Below are positions 17,034-25,853 of a stretch of 64,000 nucleotides of DNA, one piece after another. The DNA is taken from contig NZ_JARNTW010000010.1 in NCBI RefSeq assembly GCF_029433105.1, positions 62,001-126,000 on the forward strand, in the 5' to 3' direction. The notes below the pieces were generated by a model. It saw only the letters and a list, made by a program, of their open reading frames with translations, made no database searches and was not told the origin of the DNA. Position numbers and translations under genes: made by a program. This DNA comes from Runella sp. MFBS21 (GTDB taxonomy: Bacteria; Bacteroidota; Bacteroidia; Cytophagales; Spirosomataceae). How positions within the stretch are numbered: the stretch's first letter is position 1; every line of letters starts with the position of its first letter.

Positions 17034-17936
17034 ATGGAACTCGCACCCGTTGTCCTTTTTTGTTATAATCGACTTTCGCTCTTGCAACAGACGGTAGCTT
17101 GTCTTCAACAAAACCCCTTGGCGGCTGATAGTACGCTGATTGTGTTTGTAGATGGTCCCAAAAATACCCCTGACGACCTACAAAAAGTACAAGCAGTAAG
17201 GGATTTTGTAAAACAAATTACGGGTTTTAAAAACCTTATTATTCATGAATCAATTACTAATTCGGGACTAGCCAAATCGGTGATTGCGGGGGTGTCGCAG
17301 GTATTTGAGAGTTATGATAGAGCCATCATCATGGAAGATGACTTGCTGTGTACTTCTGATTTTTTATTGTTTATGAATCAGTCACTTGCGCGTTATGCCG
17401 ACGACCCTCTCATTTGCTCTGTAACGGGCTATATTTATCCTTTTCAGATTCCAAATGCTTATACCAAAGATGTGTTGTTGATTCCGAGAGGGAGCTCTTG
17501 GGGATGGGGAACTTGGAAAGACCGTTGGCAGAAAACGGATTGGGAGGTTCAAGATTTTGCAAGTTTCTTGGCATCTCCTGACCAAAAACGAGAATTTACC
17601 AAAGCAGGACCTGATTTGTTGCCGATGCTTATCAAGCAGCGTCATGGTATGATACAGTCGTGGGCCGTACGATGGACTTATCATCATTACAAAACAGGGA
17701 CTTATTGCTTACATCCCACTAAATCCAAAATTACACACCTTGGCTACGATGGCAGCGGTACCAACGAACATAGCTTAAAAGGAGGCGAAATGCACGAGAC
17801 ACCCGTCGTTTTGCCTGATATCCTCTTGCCCGACGATGCTGTGATTCGAAATGTGTATCATTACTTTAGTCCAAGTTTGTATCGACGTGTTATCAATTGG
17901 CACAGATATAATATCAATCCCTTTACGTTGGTATAA
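17034..17936 (+). CDS. Glycosyltransferase, GT2/GT-A type
   Basis: 300 aa, soluble. The N terminus LAPVVLFCYNRLSLLQQTVA is a GT-A nucleotide-sugar fold, followed by VFVDGPKN and the metal-binding acidic triplet IIMEDDLLC near residue 103. SSWGWGTWKDRWQKTDW (about 158-175) is a familiar aromatic motif in this subgroup of Bacteroidota transferases that extend surface glycans. It probably transfers one sugar onto a lipid-linked or polysaccharide acceptor in the cytoplasm. It lies close behind the SDR gene and faces the convergent GT4 gene across a REP-like palindrome. Donor and acceptor are unknown. Confidence 0.85.
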   Translation: MELAPVVLFCYNRLSLLQQTVACLQQNPLAADSTLIVFVDGPKNTPDDLQKVQAVRDFVKQITGFKNLIIHESITNSGLAKSVIAGVSQVFESYDRAIIMEDDLLCTSDFLLFMNQSLARYADDPLICSVTGYIYPFQIPNAYTKDVLLIPRGSSWGWGTWKDRWQKTDWEVQDFASFLASPDQKREFTKAGPDLLPMLIKQRHGMIQSWAVRWTYHHYKTGTYCLHPTKSKITHLGYDGSGTNEHSLKGGEMHETPVVLPDILLPDDAVIRNVYHYFSPSLYRRVINWHRYNINPFTLV

Positions 17937-17963
17937 AATAAAGATTCAGAAGATTTTAGAGCG

Positions 17964-18059
17964 TCGGAGACGTATCGCCATTTTTTGCCCCAAATGATAG
18001 TTTAACTATTGCTCGTCTCGACATTCTGTCGGGACGAAAATGGGATAAAGTCTCCGACT
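17964..18059. repeat. REP-like nested inverted repeats
   Basis: Outer arms gtcggagac (17964-17972) and gtctccgac (18051-18059) are exact complements. Inside, tcgtctcgac and gtcgggacga (18014-18038) form a hairpin with one mismatch and an ATTCT loop. This is a REP-type palindrome in the gap between convergent glycosyltransferase genes, where it may also act as a terminator. Confidence 0.65.
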
Positions 18060-18083
18060 TTACATTTACAGGATAAACAATGA

Positions 18084-19319
18084 TCAGACACATTTGTCAT
18101 AGAGCCTCTGATACTGCCTTGCTACTATTTCAAAAGCGTTGCGTTGGGCCACTATTTTTACATTTTCTTCACTGAGAGAAGTATAGTTCTCATTTTCTAA
18201 AACAAACCGAACCCCGCGCACTAAATCTTCTGCCGAATGAAGTTGCGCCACATAGCCGGTGCGGAGATGAAGAATCTGTTCGGGGATTCCACCCGTATCA
18301 AAACCTACCACAGGCGTGCCGCAAGCCATTGCTTCTATGACCGTATTGGGGTAATTGTCTTCTAGTGAAGGAACTACCATCACATCAGCCGCCTGATACA
18401 CTTTCGTAACTTCGTGAGCAGGCAAGCTTCCTAGAGATTTTACTTCTAGTCCCAAATCATTCAGGCCTTCGGGAGAGGTTTTGCCAAACACCACAACGCC
18501 CCATTCGTGCGCGTGGTCAGTGAGCAGATGAGTGGCCGCTTTGAAATAAGCAAAGCCTTTGCGTGGGTCTTGGGTATTGACTCCCGCAAAAAGAATCCAT
18601 TTCTTATGAGGGTCTAGCCCTAGTTCATCTTTCGTGTTTTCGGGTTTAAAAACTTGGAGGTCAATAGGATTAGGGATAGCATATACTGGTAAATGCCGAG
18701 TAGAGGCTGCATGCTGTGCTAAGTCCGCTAACCATTTACTAGGAGAGACTAAAGTAAGGTTTGCTTTTTGGAATAACTGTGATTTTTTTTCAAAAACCCG
18801 ATACGACAAATCCGTAGTACTTGGATGCTTGAGATAAGGACAGTGATGACAATGCGTAAGATAATGCTGACACTCGCGACTATAATGACAGCCTCCTGTA
18901 AAAGTAGACATATCGTGCATAGTCCAAATGACGGGTTTGCCCAAAGAAAATAGTTTTTCTAGGGAGCGAAGAGATAGAAATCCAAAGTTAATCCAATGCA
19001 AATGGATGATGTCGGCTGCTTGAATAAGAGGGTGAGTAGATATATCAGTCCCCGTCCACAGAGGAGAGAAATGAAAACGCAGACTTTTGTCTTTTTCTTT
19101 CAACGAAAAGTAGAGCCGTTCGGCTACAAAACGCCCGAAAGCGATTTTTTTAGAAAAAAATCCCTCAGCAACTGCGGCTACGTCGCTTTCGGGACGGTCA
19201 GAGTCTTGGACGAGTAGTGCCGAATCTACGCCCTCTAAGCGCAGGGCGTGATGCAAGCGTAAAGCGGCAATCGCTGCTCCTCCAAACCGATGATATGTGC
19301 TTACATGAACGACTTTCAA
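18084..19319 (-). CDS. Glycosyltransferase family 4
   Basis: 411 aa with the two-Rossmann GT-B architecture. The N-terminal domain opens MKVVHVSTYHRFGGAAIAAL, with the acceptor-side loop rich in His and Cys (about 130-165). The C-terminal donor domain contains VVPSLEDNYPNTVIEAMACG and PVVGFDTGGIPEQI, the conserved E-x7-E region of GT4 enzymes. The start is TTG at 19319; no ATG is available nearby and the first strand begins at once. It is cytoplasmic and would use a nucleotide-sugar donor to extend a surface glycan. FkbM methyltransferase lies 24 bp upstream on the same strand, so the two form a likely operon. Confidence 0.9.
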   Translation of the reverse strand: MKVVHVSTYHRFGGAAIAALRLHHALRLEGVDSALLVQDSDRPESDVAAVAEGFFSKKIAFGRFVAERLYFSLKEKDKSLRFHFSPLWTGTDISTHPLIQAADIIHLHWINFGFLSLRSLEKLFSLGKPVIWTMHDMSTFTGGCHYSRECQHYLTHCHHCPYLKHPSTTDLSYRVFEKKSQLFQKANLTLVSPSKWLADLAQHAASTRHLPVYAIPNPIDLQVFKPENTKDELGLDPHKKWILFAGVNTQDPRKGFAYFKAATHLLTDHAHEWGVVVFGKTSPEGLNDLGLEVKSLGSLPAHEVTKVYQAADVMVVPSLEDNYPNTVIEAMACGTPVVGFDTGGIPEQILHLRTGYVAQLHSAEDLVRGVRFVLENENYTSLSEENVKIVAQRNAFEIVARQYQRLYDKCV

Positions 19320-19343
19320 AGCGGTGATGATTGGAATAAAAAG

Positions 19344-20156
19344 CTAGACATGAGGCCGCCAAGCCGAAATATTCAGTTGCAAATCCATGACATCATTGTT
19401 GCGATAGCGATGATTCATAAAAGGCGAGCGGCGGTGCTGATTGGTGTCAATATAATAACGGAATCCGGCTTGCTCGATTACCTCTATAACATTTGCCAAT
19501 GCCTGAGGCTGACCTAAATAAGCGTGAAATTCGACAAAAAGATGTTGTACACGGTCGAGTACATCCGCACAGTCAGGAATGACTTCGATTTCGGCCCCTT
19601 CGATGTCGATTTTTAAGAAATCTACTTGAACCTCGGCGGCTAGTTGATCGCGGAGCCTCACGGAAGGGATGTGTTTTTTTTTGCCTTCGCCATAAATAGA
19701 GGCGTCGTCGGCTTGGCCTTCTCCAAACCAAACGCCATGAGGATCTTTCCAAACGGCTTTTTGAATAATCTCTACATCAGTGATGCCGTTTGCTTTGAGA
19801 TTTTGGGTTAAGTAAGTCGCAATCGAAGGTTCTGCTTCAAAAGCCTTGATACGAGCTTGCGGATAAAGTTCTTTAAAATACAAAACACTCATGCCTACAT
19901 TGGCTCCACAGTCGTAAATAACAGGAGTAGGGGAGGAAGATTCAAATTTGTAAAATTCTTCCACGTAGATTTCTTCATATTGCCAAAGCCACGAAAAGGC
20001 ATCTGGAACTTCAAATTGATAACGCCCAAAACGTACCTTAGTAGTCTGATAACGAGGACGGTGTCCGTATTTCCAAAACAAAAGCAACAAGGCCCGCCCC
20101 GCTCGGCTGCGTAGCGTATGAAAAGTGTGTTTGAACAAATATCTGAAAGCAAGCAT
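19344..20156 (-). CDS. FkbM-family methyltransferase
   Basis: 270 aa with a SAM-binding Rossmann domain. VIYDCGANVGMSVLYFKELY (about residues 77-96) is the glycine-rich SAM motif, AFEAEPS the acidic cofactor residue, and VDFLKIDIEGAEIEVI (about 176-191) the FkbM hallmark. Members O-methylate sugars or related hydroxyls. It sits upstream of a GT4 gene on the same strand, so methylation of a surface glycan is the natural reading, although the acceptor is not known. The ATG at 20156 faces the divergent Uma2 gene across 63 bp. Confidence 0.88.
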   Translation of the reverse strand: MLAFRYLFKHTFHTLRSRAGRALLLLFWKYGHRPRYQTTKVRFGRYQFEVPDAFSWLWQYEEIYVEEFYKFESSSPTPVIYDCGANVGMSVLYFKELYPQARIKAFEAEPSIATYLTQNLKANGITDVEIIQKAVWKDPHGVWFGEGQADDASIYGEGKKKHIPSVRLRDQLAAEVQVDFLKIDIEGAEIEVIPDCADVLDRVQHLFVEFHAYLGQPQALANVIEVIEQAGFRYYIDTNQHRRSPFMNHRYRNNDVMDLQLNISAWRPHV

Positions 20157-20219
20157 GAAGCAAAATTACAGAATCATTCTATATCTTTGTTCAACTATTC
20201 GACAATCAGCAGTGTATTG

Positions 20220-20804
20220 ATGGTAATTCCACTAAACATACCGACCCGTGAGCAGTTGACCGACGAAGAATTGGTGGTGTTTTGCCAAGCCAATCCAGAA
20301 CTTCGGGTAGAGCGTGACGAGAATGGTCAAATATTTATTGATATGTCGCCAACTCATCTTCTTACGAGTTCAAACAATAGTGAACTCAATGCGGAATTTG
20401 TAATTTGGAATCGCCGTACCAAAGCTGGAAAGGTGGTTGATTCTAACGGCGGTTTTTTTTTGGCCGACCGATCAATGCGTGCTCCTGATGTAGCTTGGAT
20501 TCGATTAGAAAAATGGCAACAACTCTCTTCCGCAGAAAAGAAATCGTTTCCTTATCTTGCACCCGATTTTGTATTAGAGCTTGAATCAGATACGGATAAT
20601 CTGCAAGAGCTAAAACATAAAATGGAACACTGGATAAAAAATGGAGTACGTTTGGCTTGGCTGATTGCGATGAGTGAGCAACAAACTTATGTTTATCGGG
20701 CCGACCATAAAGTTATGATCATTCCTTTCTCAGAAAAACTAACAGGCGAAGATGTACTTGTCGATTTTGAAGTAGTATTAACCAATATATTAGAAATAGA
20801 GTAA
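20220..20804 (+). CDS. Uma2-family (DUF820) putative restriction endonuclease
   Basis: About 194 aa from ATG 20220, where the conserved N terminus IPTREQLTDEELVVFCQANP begins; the frame extends upstream to 20118 through the divergent FkbM start, which is not plausible coding. The fold is PD-(D/E)XK nuclease-like: APDVAWIR, then FVLELESDTDNLQELKHKM with acidic and lysine residues, then WLIAMSEQQTYVYR. The family is abundant in Bacteroidota and Cyanobacteria but its role is unsettled; a link with mobile DNA has been suggested. A possible -7 box TATCTTTG lies at 20182-20189. The next gene starts 2 bp after its stop. Confidence 0.85.
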   Translation: MVIPLNIPTREQLTDEELVVFCQANPELRVERDENGQIFIDMSPTHLLTSSNNSELNAEFVIWNRRTKAGKVVDSNGGFFLADRSMRAPDVAWIRLEKWQQLSSAEKKSFPYLAPDFVLELESDTDNLQELKHKMEHWIKNGVRLAWLIAMSEQQTYVYRADHKVMIIPFSEKLTGEDVLVDFEVVLTNILEIE

Positions 20805-20806
20805 TA

Positions 20807-22735
20807 ATGAAAAAACGCGTTTTTAGCACCCTTACCACTCTTGCTTTGAGCCTCTCGCTGGCTTTTGGTCAAGAATCTCCTTCCGAAGAAGACTTTTACA
20901 AAATTGTGACGCCACCTGTCCCCGAAGGTGTGTTACTGGAAGTTGGAGGAATGGTGACACTACCCGATGGTCGTTTGGCCGTAGCAACTCGTCGAGGTGA
21001 TGTATGGATGCTCGACAATCCCAGTGGTCCAAAACCCTACTTTCGCAAATTTGCTTCAGGCTTACACGAAATTTTGGGCTTGGCTTATCAAAATGGTGCA
21101 TTAATCTGTGCCCAACGTGGTGAGCTTACAAAGCTCATTGATAAAGACCATGATGGCAAAGCTGATACTTATGAGACTATCTATGCTTGGCCACTTTCGG
21201 CACACTATCATGAATATAGTTTCGGCCCTAAAATCGCTCCTGATGGTTCATTTTTTGTGTCCGGAAATGTGGCCTTTGGAGATGAAGAATGGTGGGCAGG
21301 CGAAAGCCGTCGGCCTTTGCGTGGATGGATTTTTAAAATCTCCCCTGACGGCCAAATGGAGCCTTGGGCTACGGGTGTACGTTCTCCCTGCGGACTTGGG
21401 ATGATTGACGGGGAGTTGTTTTATGATGACAACCAAGGTGACTGGATTGGCTCGGGTGGTATTTGGCACGCCAAAAAAGGTGCTTTTATGGGGCACCCTG
21501 CAGGTTTGAAATGGGCTAATACCCTCCCAGGCTCGCCCCTCAAAATTACCCAAGACCAAGTATATGCGACGGTTGATCCCCGCAAAACTCGCGATAAAAA
21601 CGGCAATGCTATCAAGCCCGAAAACGTTCAGAATGAGAAGTTTTTGACATTGGCAGATATGAAGAAAAAATACCCCGAAACCCAACTACCTGCTGTATGG
21701 CTTCCTCACGGAATCTTGGGTATTTCTAACGCTGAAATCATTGCTGACCAAACCAATGGCAACTTCGGCCCTTTCAATGGGCAGCTGTTTGTAGGAGACC
21801 AAGGGCAAAGTAAAGTAATGCGTGTTTTCTTGGAAAAAGTAAAAGGAGAATACCAAGGTGCGGCGTTTGATTTCCGTTCGGGATTCCAATCGGGTGTATT
21901 GCGGATGGCTTGGGCAAACGACGGCGGTTCATTGTATATCGGTGAAACCAACCGTGGCTGGGGCTCGGCAGGAGATGCCAATCAAGGCCTGCAACGATTG
22001 GTATGGACTGGCAAAACACCTTTTGAAATGAAGGCAGTAAGAGCAATGCCTGATGGTTTTGAAGTTGAATTTACGTTGCCAGTTGATAAAAAATCAGCTC
22101 AAAACTTAGCTTCTTACGCAGTTCGTAGTTTTACTTACAAATATCACCCGGTTTATGGAAGTCCTACTGTCAACGAAGCCAAGTGTGCAGTGAAAGGGGT
22201 GAAAGTATCAGAAGATGGGTTGAAGGCGCGCATCATCGTAGATAATCTTCGTGAGACATACCTTCATGAAATCAAATTAGATGGACTTCGTTCGGCAGGT
22301 TTGTATTGGTCATTGGTACACCCTACGGCCTACTACACCCTCAATCAAATCCCTGACGGAGAGAAGCTCAAGTTGACAGAAGTAAGCACTAAATCTACCG
22401 CTGTTCCTACCAAAACTACTGAGACTAAAACTACTGCCAAAGCAACTACTAGTAAGGTGCCTACTTTTGAAGAAGTAAAACCTTTGTTGGCTAAAAATAC
22501 TTGTTTGGCCTGTCATGCGGTTGACAAACGCCAAGTAGGCCCGGCCTATACTGAAGTGGCTAAGCGCAAATATTCAAACGAAAAAATCGTAGAACTTATC
22601 TACAATCCTAAGCCTCAAAACTGGCCTGATTATGCTACACCGATGGCACCTATGCCACAGGTGCCGCGTGATGAAGCACTCAAAATTGCGGCTTGGATCA
22701 ACTCACTCGCGCCTAAGTCGGCTCCTAAGCCTTAA
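20807..22735 (+). CDS. Secreted sorbosone-dehydrogenase-like beta-propeller fused to cytochrome c
   Basis: 642 aa with a signal peptide (MKKRVFSTLTTLALSLSLAF). Residues about 35-400 form a soluble glucose/sorbosone dehydrogenase-type propeller, with GMVTLPDGRLAVATRRGDVW and LFVGDQGQSKVMRVFLE. A beta-rich region and a Thr/Lys-rich linker (about 525-550) follow. The C-terminal domain has the heme site CLACH near residue 567 and a likely methionine ligand in the MAPMP segment. The form is that of periplasmic dehydrogenases that pass electrons from an oxidised sugar or aldehyde to their own cytochrome. PQQ use is inferred only. It begins 2 bp after the Uma2 stop, which may be coincidence rather than shared function. 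Confidence 0.82.
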   Translation: MKKRVFSTLTTLALSLSLAFGQESPSEEDFYKIVTPPVPEGVLLEVGGMVTLPDGRLAVATRRGDVWMLDNPSGPKPYFRKFASGLHEILGLAYQNGALICAQRGELTKLIDKDHDGKADTYETIYAWPLSAHYHEYSFGPKIAPDGSFFVSGNVAFGDEEWWAGESRRPLRGWIFKISPDGQMEPWATGVRSPCGLGMIDGELFYDDNQGDWIGSGGIWHAKKGAFMGHPAGLKWANTLPGSPLKITQDQVYATVDPRKTRDKNGNAIKPENVQNEKFLTLADMKKKYPETQLPAVWLPHGILGISNAEIIADQTNGNFGPFNGQLFVGDQGQSKVMRVFLEKVKGEYQGAAFDFRSGFQSGVLRMAWANDGGSLYIGETNRGWGSAGDANQGLQRLVWTGKTPFEMKAVRAMPDGFEVEFTLPVDKKSAQNLASYAVRSFTYKYHPVYGSPTVNEAKCAVKGVKVSEDGLKARIIVDNLRETYLHEIKLDGLRSAGLYWSLVHPTAYYTLNQIPDGEKLKLTEVSTKSTAVPTKTTETKTTAKATTSKVPTFEEVKPLLAKNTCLACHAVDKRQVGPAYTEVAKRKYSNEKIVELIYNPKPQNWPDYATPMAPMPQVPRDEALKIAAWINSLAPKSAPKP

Positions 22736-22757
22736 GCAAGAGCTTTCATCATTCTCC

Positions 22758-22798
22758 AAAGCGTAGTCTTGTTTGATACAGGTCTACGCTTTTATTTT
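22758..22798 (+). terminator. Terminator after the dehydrogenase-cytochrome gene
   Basis: aaagcgtag (22758-22766) pairs with ctacgcttt (22784-22792), followed by a T-rich run. Confidence 0.75.
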
Positions 22799-22939
22799 TT
22801 GTTTAGTTTTGGAGGAAAGAAAGTATTCATAAAGTGATAATGCAATGTGTAGCTGAACGGTGGAGAGACAGTGAAAGGATTCTTCGACCAGAACTTTTTG
22901 TTATCTTTGGTAAGAATTAAAGTCGTTTTGCCACGTCTA

Positions 22940-23264
22940 TTTTTGCTTGATTAGAAAAAGGAATAATTTGTTAAAATATTGATATAGAGGCGGTTTCTGC
23001 TTAATTAGAAAAAGGAAATGGTAGAAATATTATGCCCTTGTTGGTGCTTTTATCAATGAACTAACAATTATTGAAAGATTATGGTTGATGTCTTTGGTGG
23101 TGTTTTGCGACGCGGAAAGAAGGTTGGTGGTGAAAATACCAACAACGGCTAAAAAAGAGAAAAAAAACGCGAAAAAAATGAGAGGTAGTTTTGCTTAATT
23201 AGAAAAAGGAAATTTTAGTAAGTTACTGATATACAGCGAGTTTTTGCTTAATTGGAAAAAGGAA
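22940..23264 (+). repeat. Two pairs of 24-nt direct repeats with 54-bp period
   Basis: Copies related to ttttgcttaattagaaaaag occur at 22940-22963, 22994-23017, 23187-23210 and 23241-23264. Within each pair the spacing is exactly 54 bp; the pairs are 193 bp apart. The sequences between the paired copies resemble each other (both contain tgatata, then a G-rich stretch), so this is a duplicated block rather than a set of unrelated spacers. The 170 bp between pairs includes a small gttggt/accaac hairpin. No ORF of note lies in 22736-23271. Confidence 0.7.
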
Positions 23265-23271
23265 AAACCAT

Positions 23272-23610
23272 TTGGTATCGTCTTACTTGTATCCGATAAC
23301 AAAGGCCGCTGGACTACCATATCATTTGAATAAGCAGTACAGAGCTAATGAGGATAGTTCAAGTGAGGATAGTTCTAATGAGGATAGTTCTAATAAAAAA
23401 CGACTTACAAATGAAGAATTAATCGCTTTTATTGAACAAGTGTGTGCACATGAATACATGTCATTAGAGGAAATTGCTAAAAGAGTTGGAAAATCAACTC
23501 GACATTTAATCAATAGAATTATTCCGAGAATGATTGAAATGGAGCGTTTGGTTAAATTATACCATGACAATCACCCCAATCAAAAATACAAAACCAAAGA
23601 GTCAAAGTAA
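23272..23610 (+). pseudogene. C-terminal remnant of an AlbA_2/Schlafen-type ATP-binding regulator
   Basis: A 112-residue frame opening at TTG 23272 with no leader or ATG at its head. It begins with TKAAGLPYHLNKQYRAN, then a threefold 15-bp repeat encoding EDSSN units, then a winged-helix segment SLEEIAKRVGKSTRHLINRI and ends NHPNQKYKTK. This arrangement closely resembles the C-terminal end of the putative ATP-binding (AlbA_2, RecG-like) regulators common in Bacteroidota, whose N-terminal 350-450 residues are absent here. It could instead be a real short DNA-binding protein translated from TTG, but the start in mid-domain and the repeat-rich upstream DNA favour a fragment left by a rearrangement. 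Confidence 0.55.
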
Positions 23611-23692
23611 ATACTATTACTTTAATACAACCAGATGAAATACTAAACTTGATAAGAGGAAGATTCAAAATTTTTAAAGTACAGCTTTTCCC

Positions 23693-24184
23693 ATGCAAAT
23701 TTCTTTTATCGTGGCCGTGGCACAAAACGGCGTGATTGGTCGTGACAATCAATTGATATGGCATTTGCCCAATGACCTCAAACTATTTAAAAAACTCACA
23801 ACAGGGCACCCGATTATGATGGGTCGTAAGACTTTTGAATCCATTGGCAAGCCTTTGCCTAACCGAACTTCTATCGTAATTACCAGAAATACTGACTGGC
23901 ATTTTGAGGGTGTTATTGTGGTGAGTTCGGTTGAAGAGGCTATCACTGCCGCTCAAAATACAGGCGCAGACGAAGCTTTTGTGATTGGAGGAGCGGAGAT
24001 TTATCGTTTGTTTACGCCTTATGCTCATAAAATTTATTTGACCGAAGTGAGAGCCGATTTTGAAGGTGATGCTTATTTTGAGATTCCCCAAAAAAATGAT
24101 TGGCAAGAGATAAATCGTGTTTCCTATTTACCAGATGAAAAACATGCCGTAGGATTTGATTTTGTAGAATTAGTTCGTAAATAG
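23693..24184 (+). CDS. folA: Dihydrofolate reductase
   Basis: 163 aa, standard chromosomal DHFR length. Landmarks: ISFIVAVAQNGVIGRDNQLI (substrate and loop region, with the conserved Trp in IWHLPNDL), MMGRKTFESIGKPLPNRTSI with the NADPH-binding arginine and serine, and FVIGGAEIYRLFTPYA with the conserved GG pair. It reduces dihydrofolate to tetrahydrofolate using NADPH in the cytoplasm. thyA is not adjacent. The ATG at 23693 fits the family N terminus. The stop codon lies within a small aatagc/gctatt hairpin (24180-24196). Confidence 0.96.
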   Translation: MQISFIVAVAQNGVIGRDNQLIWHLPNDLKLFKKLTTGHPIMMGRKTFESIGKPLPNRTSIVITRNTDWHFEGVIVVSSVEEAITAAQNTGADEAFVIGGAEIYRLFTPYAHKIYLTEVRADFEGDAYFEIPQKNDWQEINRVSYLPDEKHAVGFDFVELVRK

Positions 24185-24302
24185 CGTTATGCTATTGAAG
24201 GTGAGGTAGCTAATAAGTTTTAACTATAGTCCAGATTAAGAGAATGTAATAAGGTTTGGAGATAACGACGGACAGGGTGGAAAGGGATAATCGGATATAA
24301 CT

Positions 24303-24319
24303 ACGGACAGGTTGTCCGT
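24303..24319. repeat. Short REP-like palindrome upstream of the M20 peptidase gene
   Basis: acggaca and tgtccgt flank GGT, giving a 7-bp stem. A partial copy (acgacggacagggtgg) lies at 24265-24280. The ATG of the next gene follows 10 bp later. Confidence 0.5.
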
Positions 24320-24329
24320 GCCACATTTT

Positions 24330-25787
24330 ATGAAAAAAATTGTACGCTTGTTGGGGATTGTTTTGCTGCTATTGATAGTGGTTTTGCTCTTTAATACGTT
24401 TCGGATTTCTTCCAAACAAATGACAGATGTGGTTCCTATGAAATCGTTGAGTGTGAACGATTCGGTGATTACGCATTTGTCGCAAGCGATCCAATTTCGC
24501 ACAGTCTCTTACGAAGATGTATCGCTGATGGACAGTACCCAATTTGAGAAGTTTATAGCATTTTTGGCTTATACGTATCCTAAAGTTCATCAGCATCTTA
24601 GCTTGGAGCGGGTCAATACCTACGGACTTTTATATTACTGGAAGGGAAAAAATACAAATCTAAAGCCTGCGCTTTTGATGGGGCATTATGATGTAGTACC
24701 TGTAGTGCAAGGTACCGAAAAGATGTGGAAACATCGACCTTTTGCGGGCGATGTGGCAGAGGGATTTGTGTATGGTAGGGGGACTTTGGACGATAAAGTA
24801 ACAGTGATTGGGATATTGGAAGCCGTAGAGTACATGCTTCGAGAAGGGACCCAACCTGAGCGGAGTATTTATTTAGCGTTTGGGCACGACGAGGAGGTGT
24901 CGGGTAGGTATGGGGCGCAGCAGATAGCGGCATTGCTCGAAAAACAAAAAGTACAGCTTGAGTATGTTATGGATGAAGGCGGCACTATCAAAATAGATGG
25001 TGTATCGGGAATTACAAAACCTGTGGCTTTGATTGGAATTGCTGAAAAAGGATATACTACTTTAAAGTTGACAGCACTTGGGGAAGGCGGACATTCATCA
25101 ATGCCTCCTGCTCAAACGAGTATTGGCATACTTGCTGAAGCGATTGATAAACTTCAAAAAAATCCTTTTCCTGCCAAATTGGGGGGAGCTGCGAGTTATT
25201 TACAAGATTATTTAGCGCCTGAAATGCCCTTTGCTACAAAGCTAGCGATGGCTAATCGGTGGTTGTTGAGTTCCGTGATTGTGGATATTTTGGCTCAAAC
25301 AAATGCAGGCAATGCGATGGTTCGGACAAGTATAGCGCCTACGGTTATCCAAGGTGGGGTGAAAGACAATGTATTGCCCGTAGAGACAGTAGCTAAAATC
25401 AACTTCCGAATCTTGCCAGGAGATTCTGTGAAAGGAGTGATGGCATATGTCAAAAAAACAATAGCTAATGATAAAATTTCGGTAGAGACAATCAGTCAAT
25501 TTGATTCGGAGCCTTCGCCGATTTCAGATACTGCTACGGTAGGGTTTAGGGCTTTACATCGCACTATCAAAGGGTGTTTCCCTGACGCAATTGTGGCTCC
25601 TTATTTGGTGTTGGGGGCTACGGATGCGCGTTATTATCGGAATGTGTGCACGAATTTGTATCGTTTTATGCCAGTTCGTATGAATGAAGAAGACCTCAAA
25701 CGGCCCCATGGTACCAACGAACGAATCAATGTTGACGATTTTAAAAATGTTGTTAGGTTTTATGTGGAATTGATAAAAGGTAGTTAA
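24330..25787 (+). CDS. M20-family metallopeptidase (carboxypeptidase S/PM20D1-like)
   Basis: About 485 aa from ATG 24330, giving a basic-hydrophobic N terminus (MKKIVRLLGIVLLLLIVVLL) that is a membrane anchor or uncleaved signal. A TTG at 24312 in the same frame lies inside a REP-like palindrome. Zinc-site motifs match M20: LLMGHYDVVPV, GRGTLDDK with the bridging aspartate, LAFGHDEEVSG with the general-base Glu-Glu pair, and the late ATDARYYRN followed by a His near GTNERI. The dimerisation/lid segment GGHSSMPPAQTS is present. Members remove C-terminal amino acids or hydrolyse N-acyl amino acids. Here it is probably periplasmic and membrane-tethered. Confidence 0.9.
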   Translation: MKKIVRLLGIVLLLLIVVLLFNTFRISSKQMTDVVPMKSLSVNDSVITHLSQAIQFRTVSYEDVSLMDSTQFEKFIAFLAYTYPKVHQHLSLERVNTYGLLYYWKGKNTNLKPALLMGHYDVVPVVQGTEKMWKHRPFAGDVAEGFVYGRGTLDDKVTVIGILEAVEYMLREGTQPERSIYLAFGHDEEVSGRYGAQQIAALLEKQKVQLEYVMDEGGTIKIDGVSGITKPVALIGIAEKGYTTLKLTALGEGGHSSMPPAQTSIGILAEAIDKLQKNPFPAKLGGAASYLQDYLAPEMPFATKLAMANRWLLSSVIVDILAQTNAGNAMVRTSIAPTVIQGGVKDNVLPVETVAKINFRILPGDSVKGVMAYVKKTIANDKISVETISQFDSEPSPISDTATVGFRALHRTIKGCFPDAIVAPYLVLGATDARYYRNVCTNLYRFMPVRMNEEDLKRPHGTNERINVDDFKNVVRFYVELIKGS

Positions 25788-25821
25788 CATTTGGTGGGTA
25801 GATGGTTTGAATTCATCCTTT

Positions 25822-25829
25822 TACCTTTG
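25822..25829 (+). promoter_or_regulatory. Possible -7 box (TACCTTTG) for the EEP-family gene
   Basis: TACCTTTG at 25822-25829 matches TAnnTTTG and lies 24 nt before the ATG at 25854. No good TTTG sits 19-21 nt upstream, so the assignment is partial. Confidence 0.35.
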
Positions 25830-25853
25830 AAAATCATTCAACCCCCAATTTCT

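Noticed and set aside
22940-23264. CRISPR-like array (four 24-nt repeats, 54-bp spacing)
   Set aside because: The intervals within each pair resemble each other, the third interval is 169 bp, repeats vary, and no cas gene is near.
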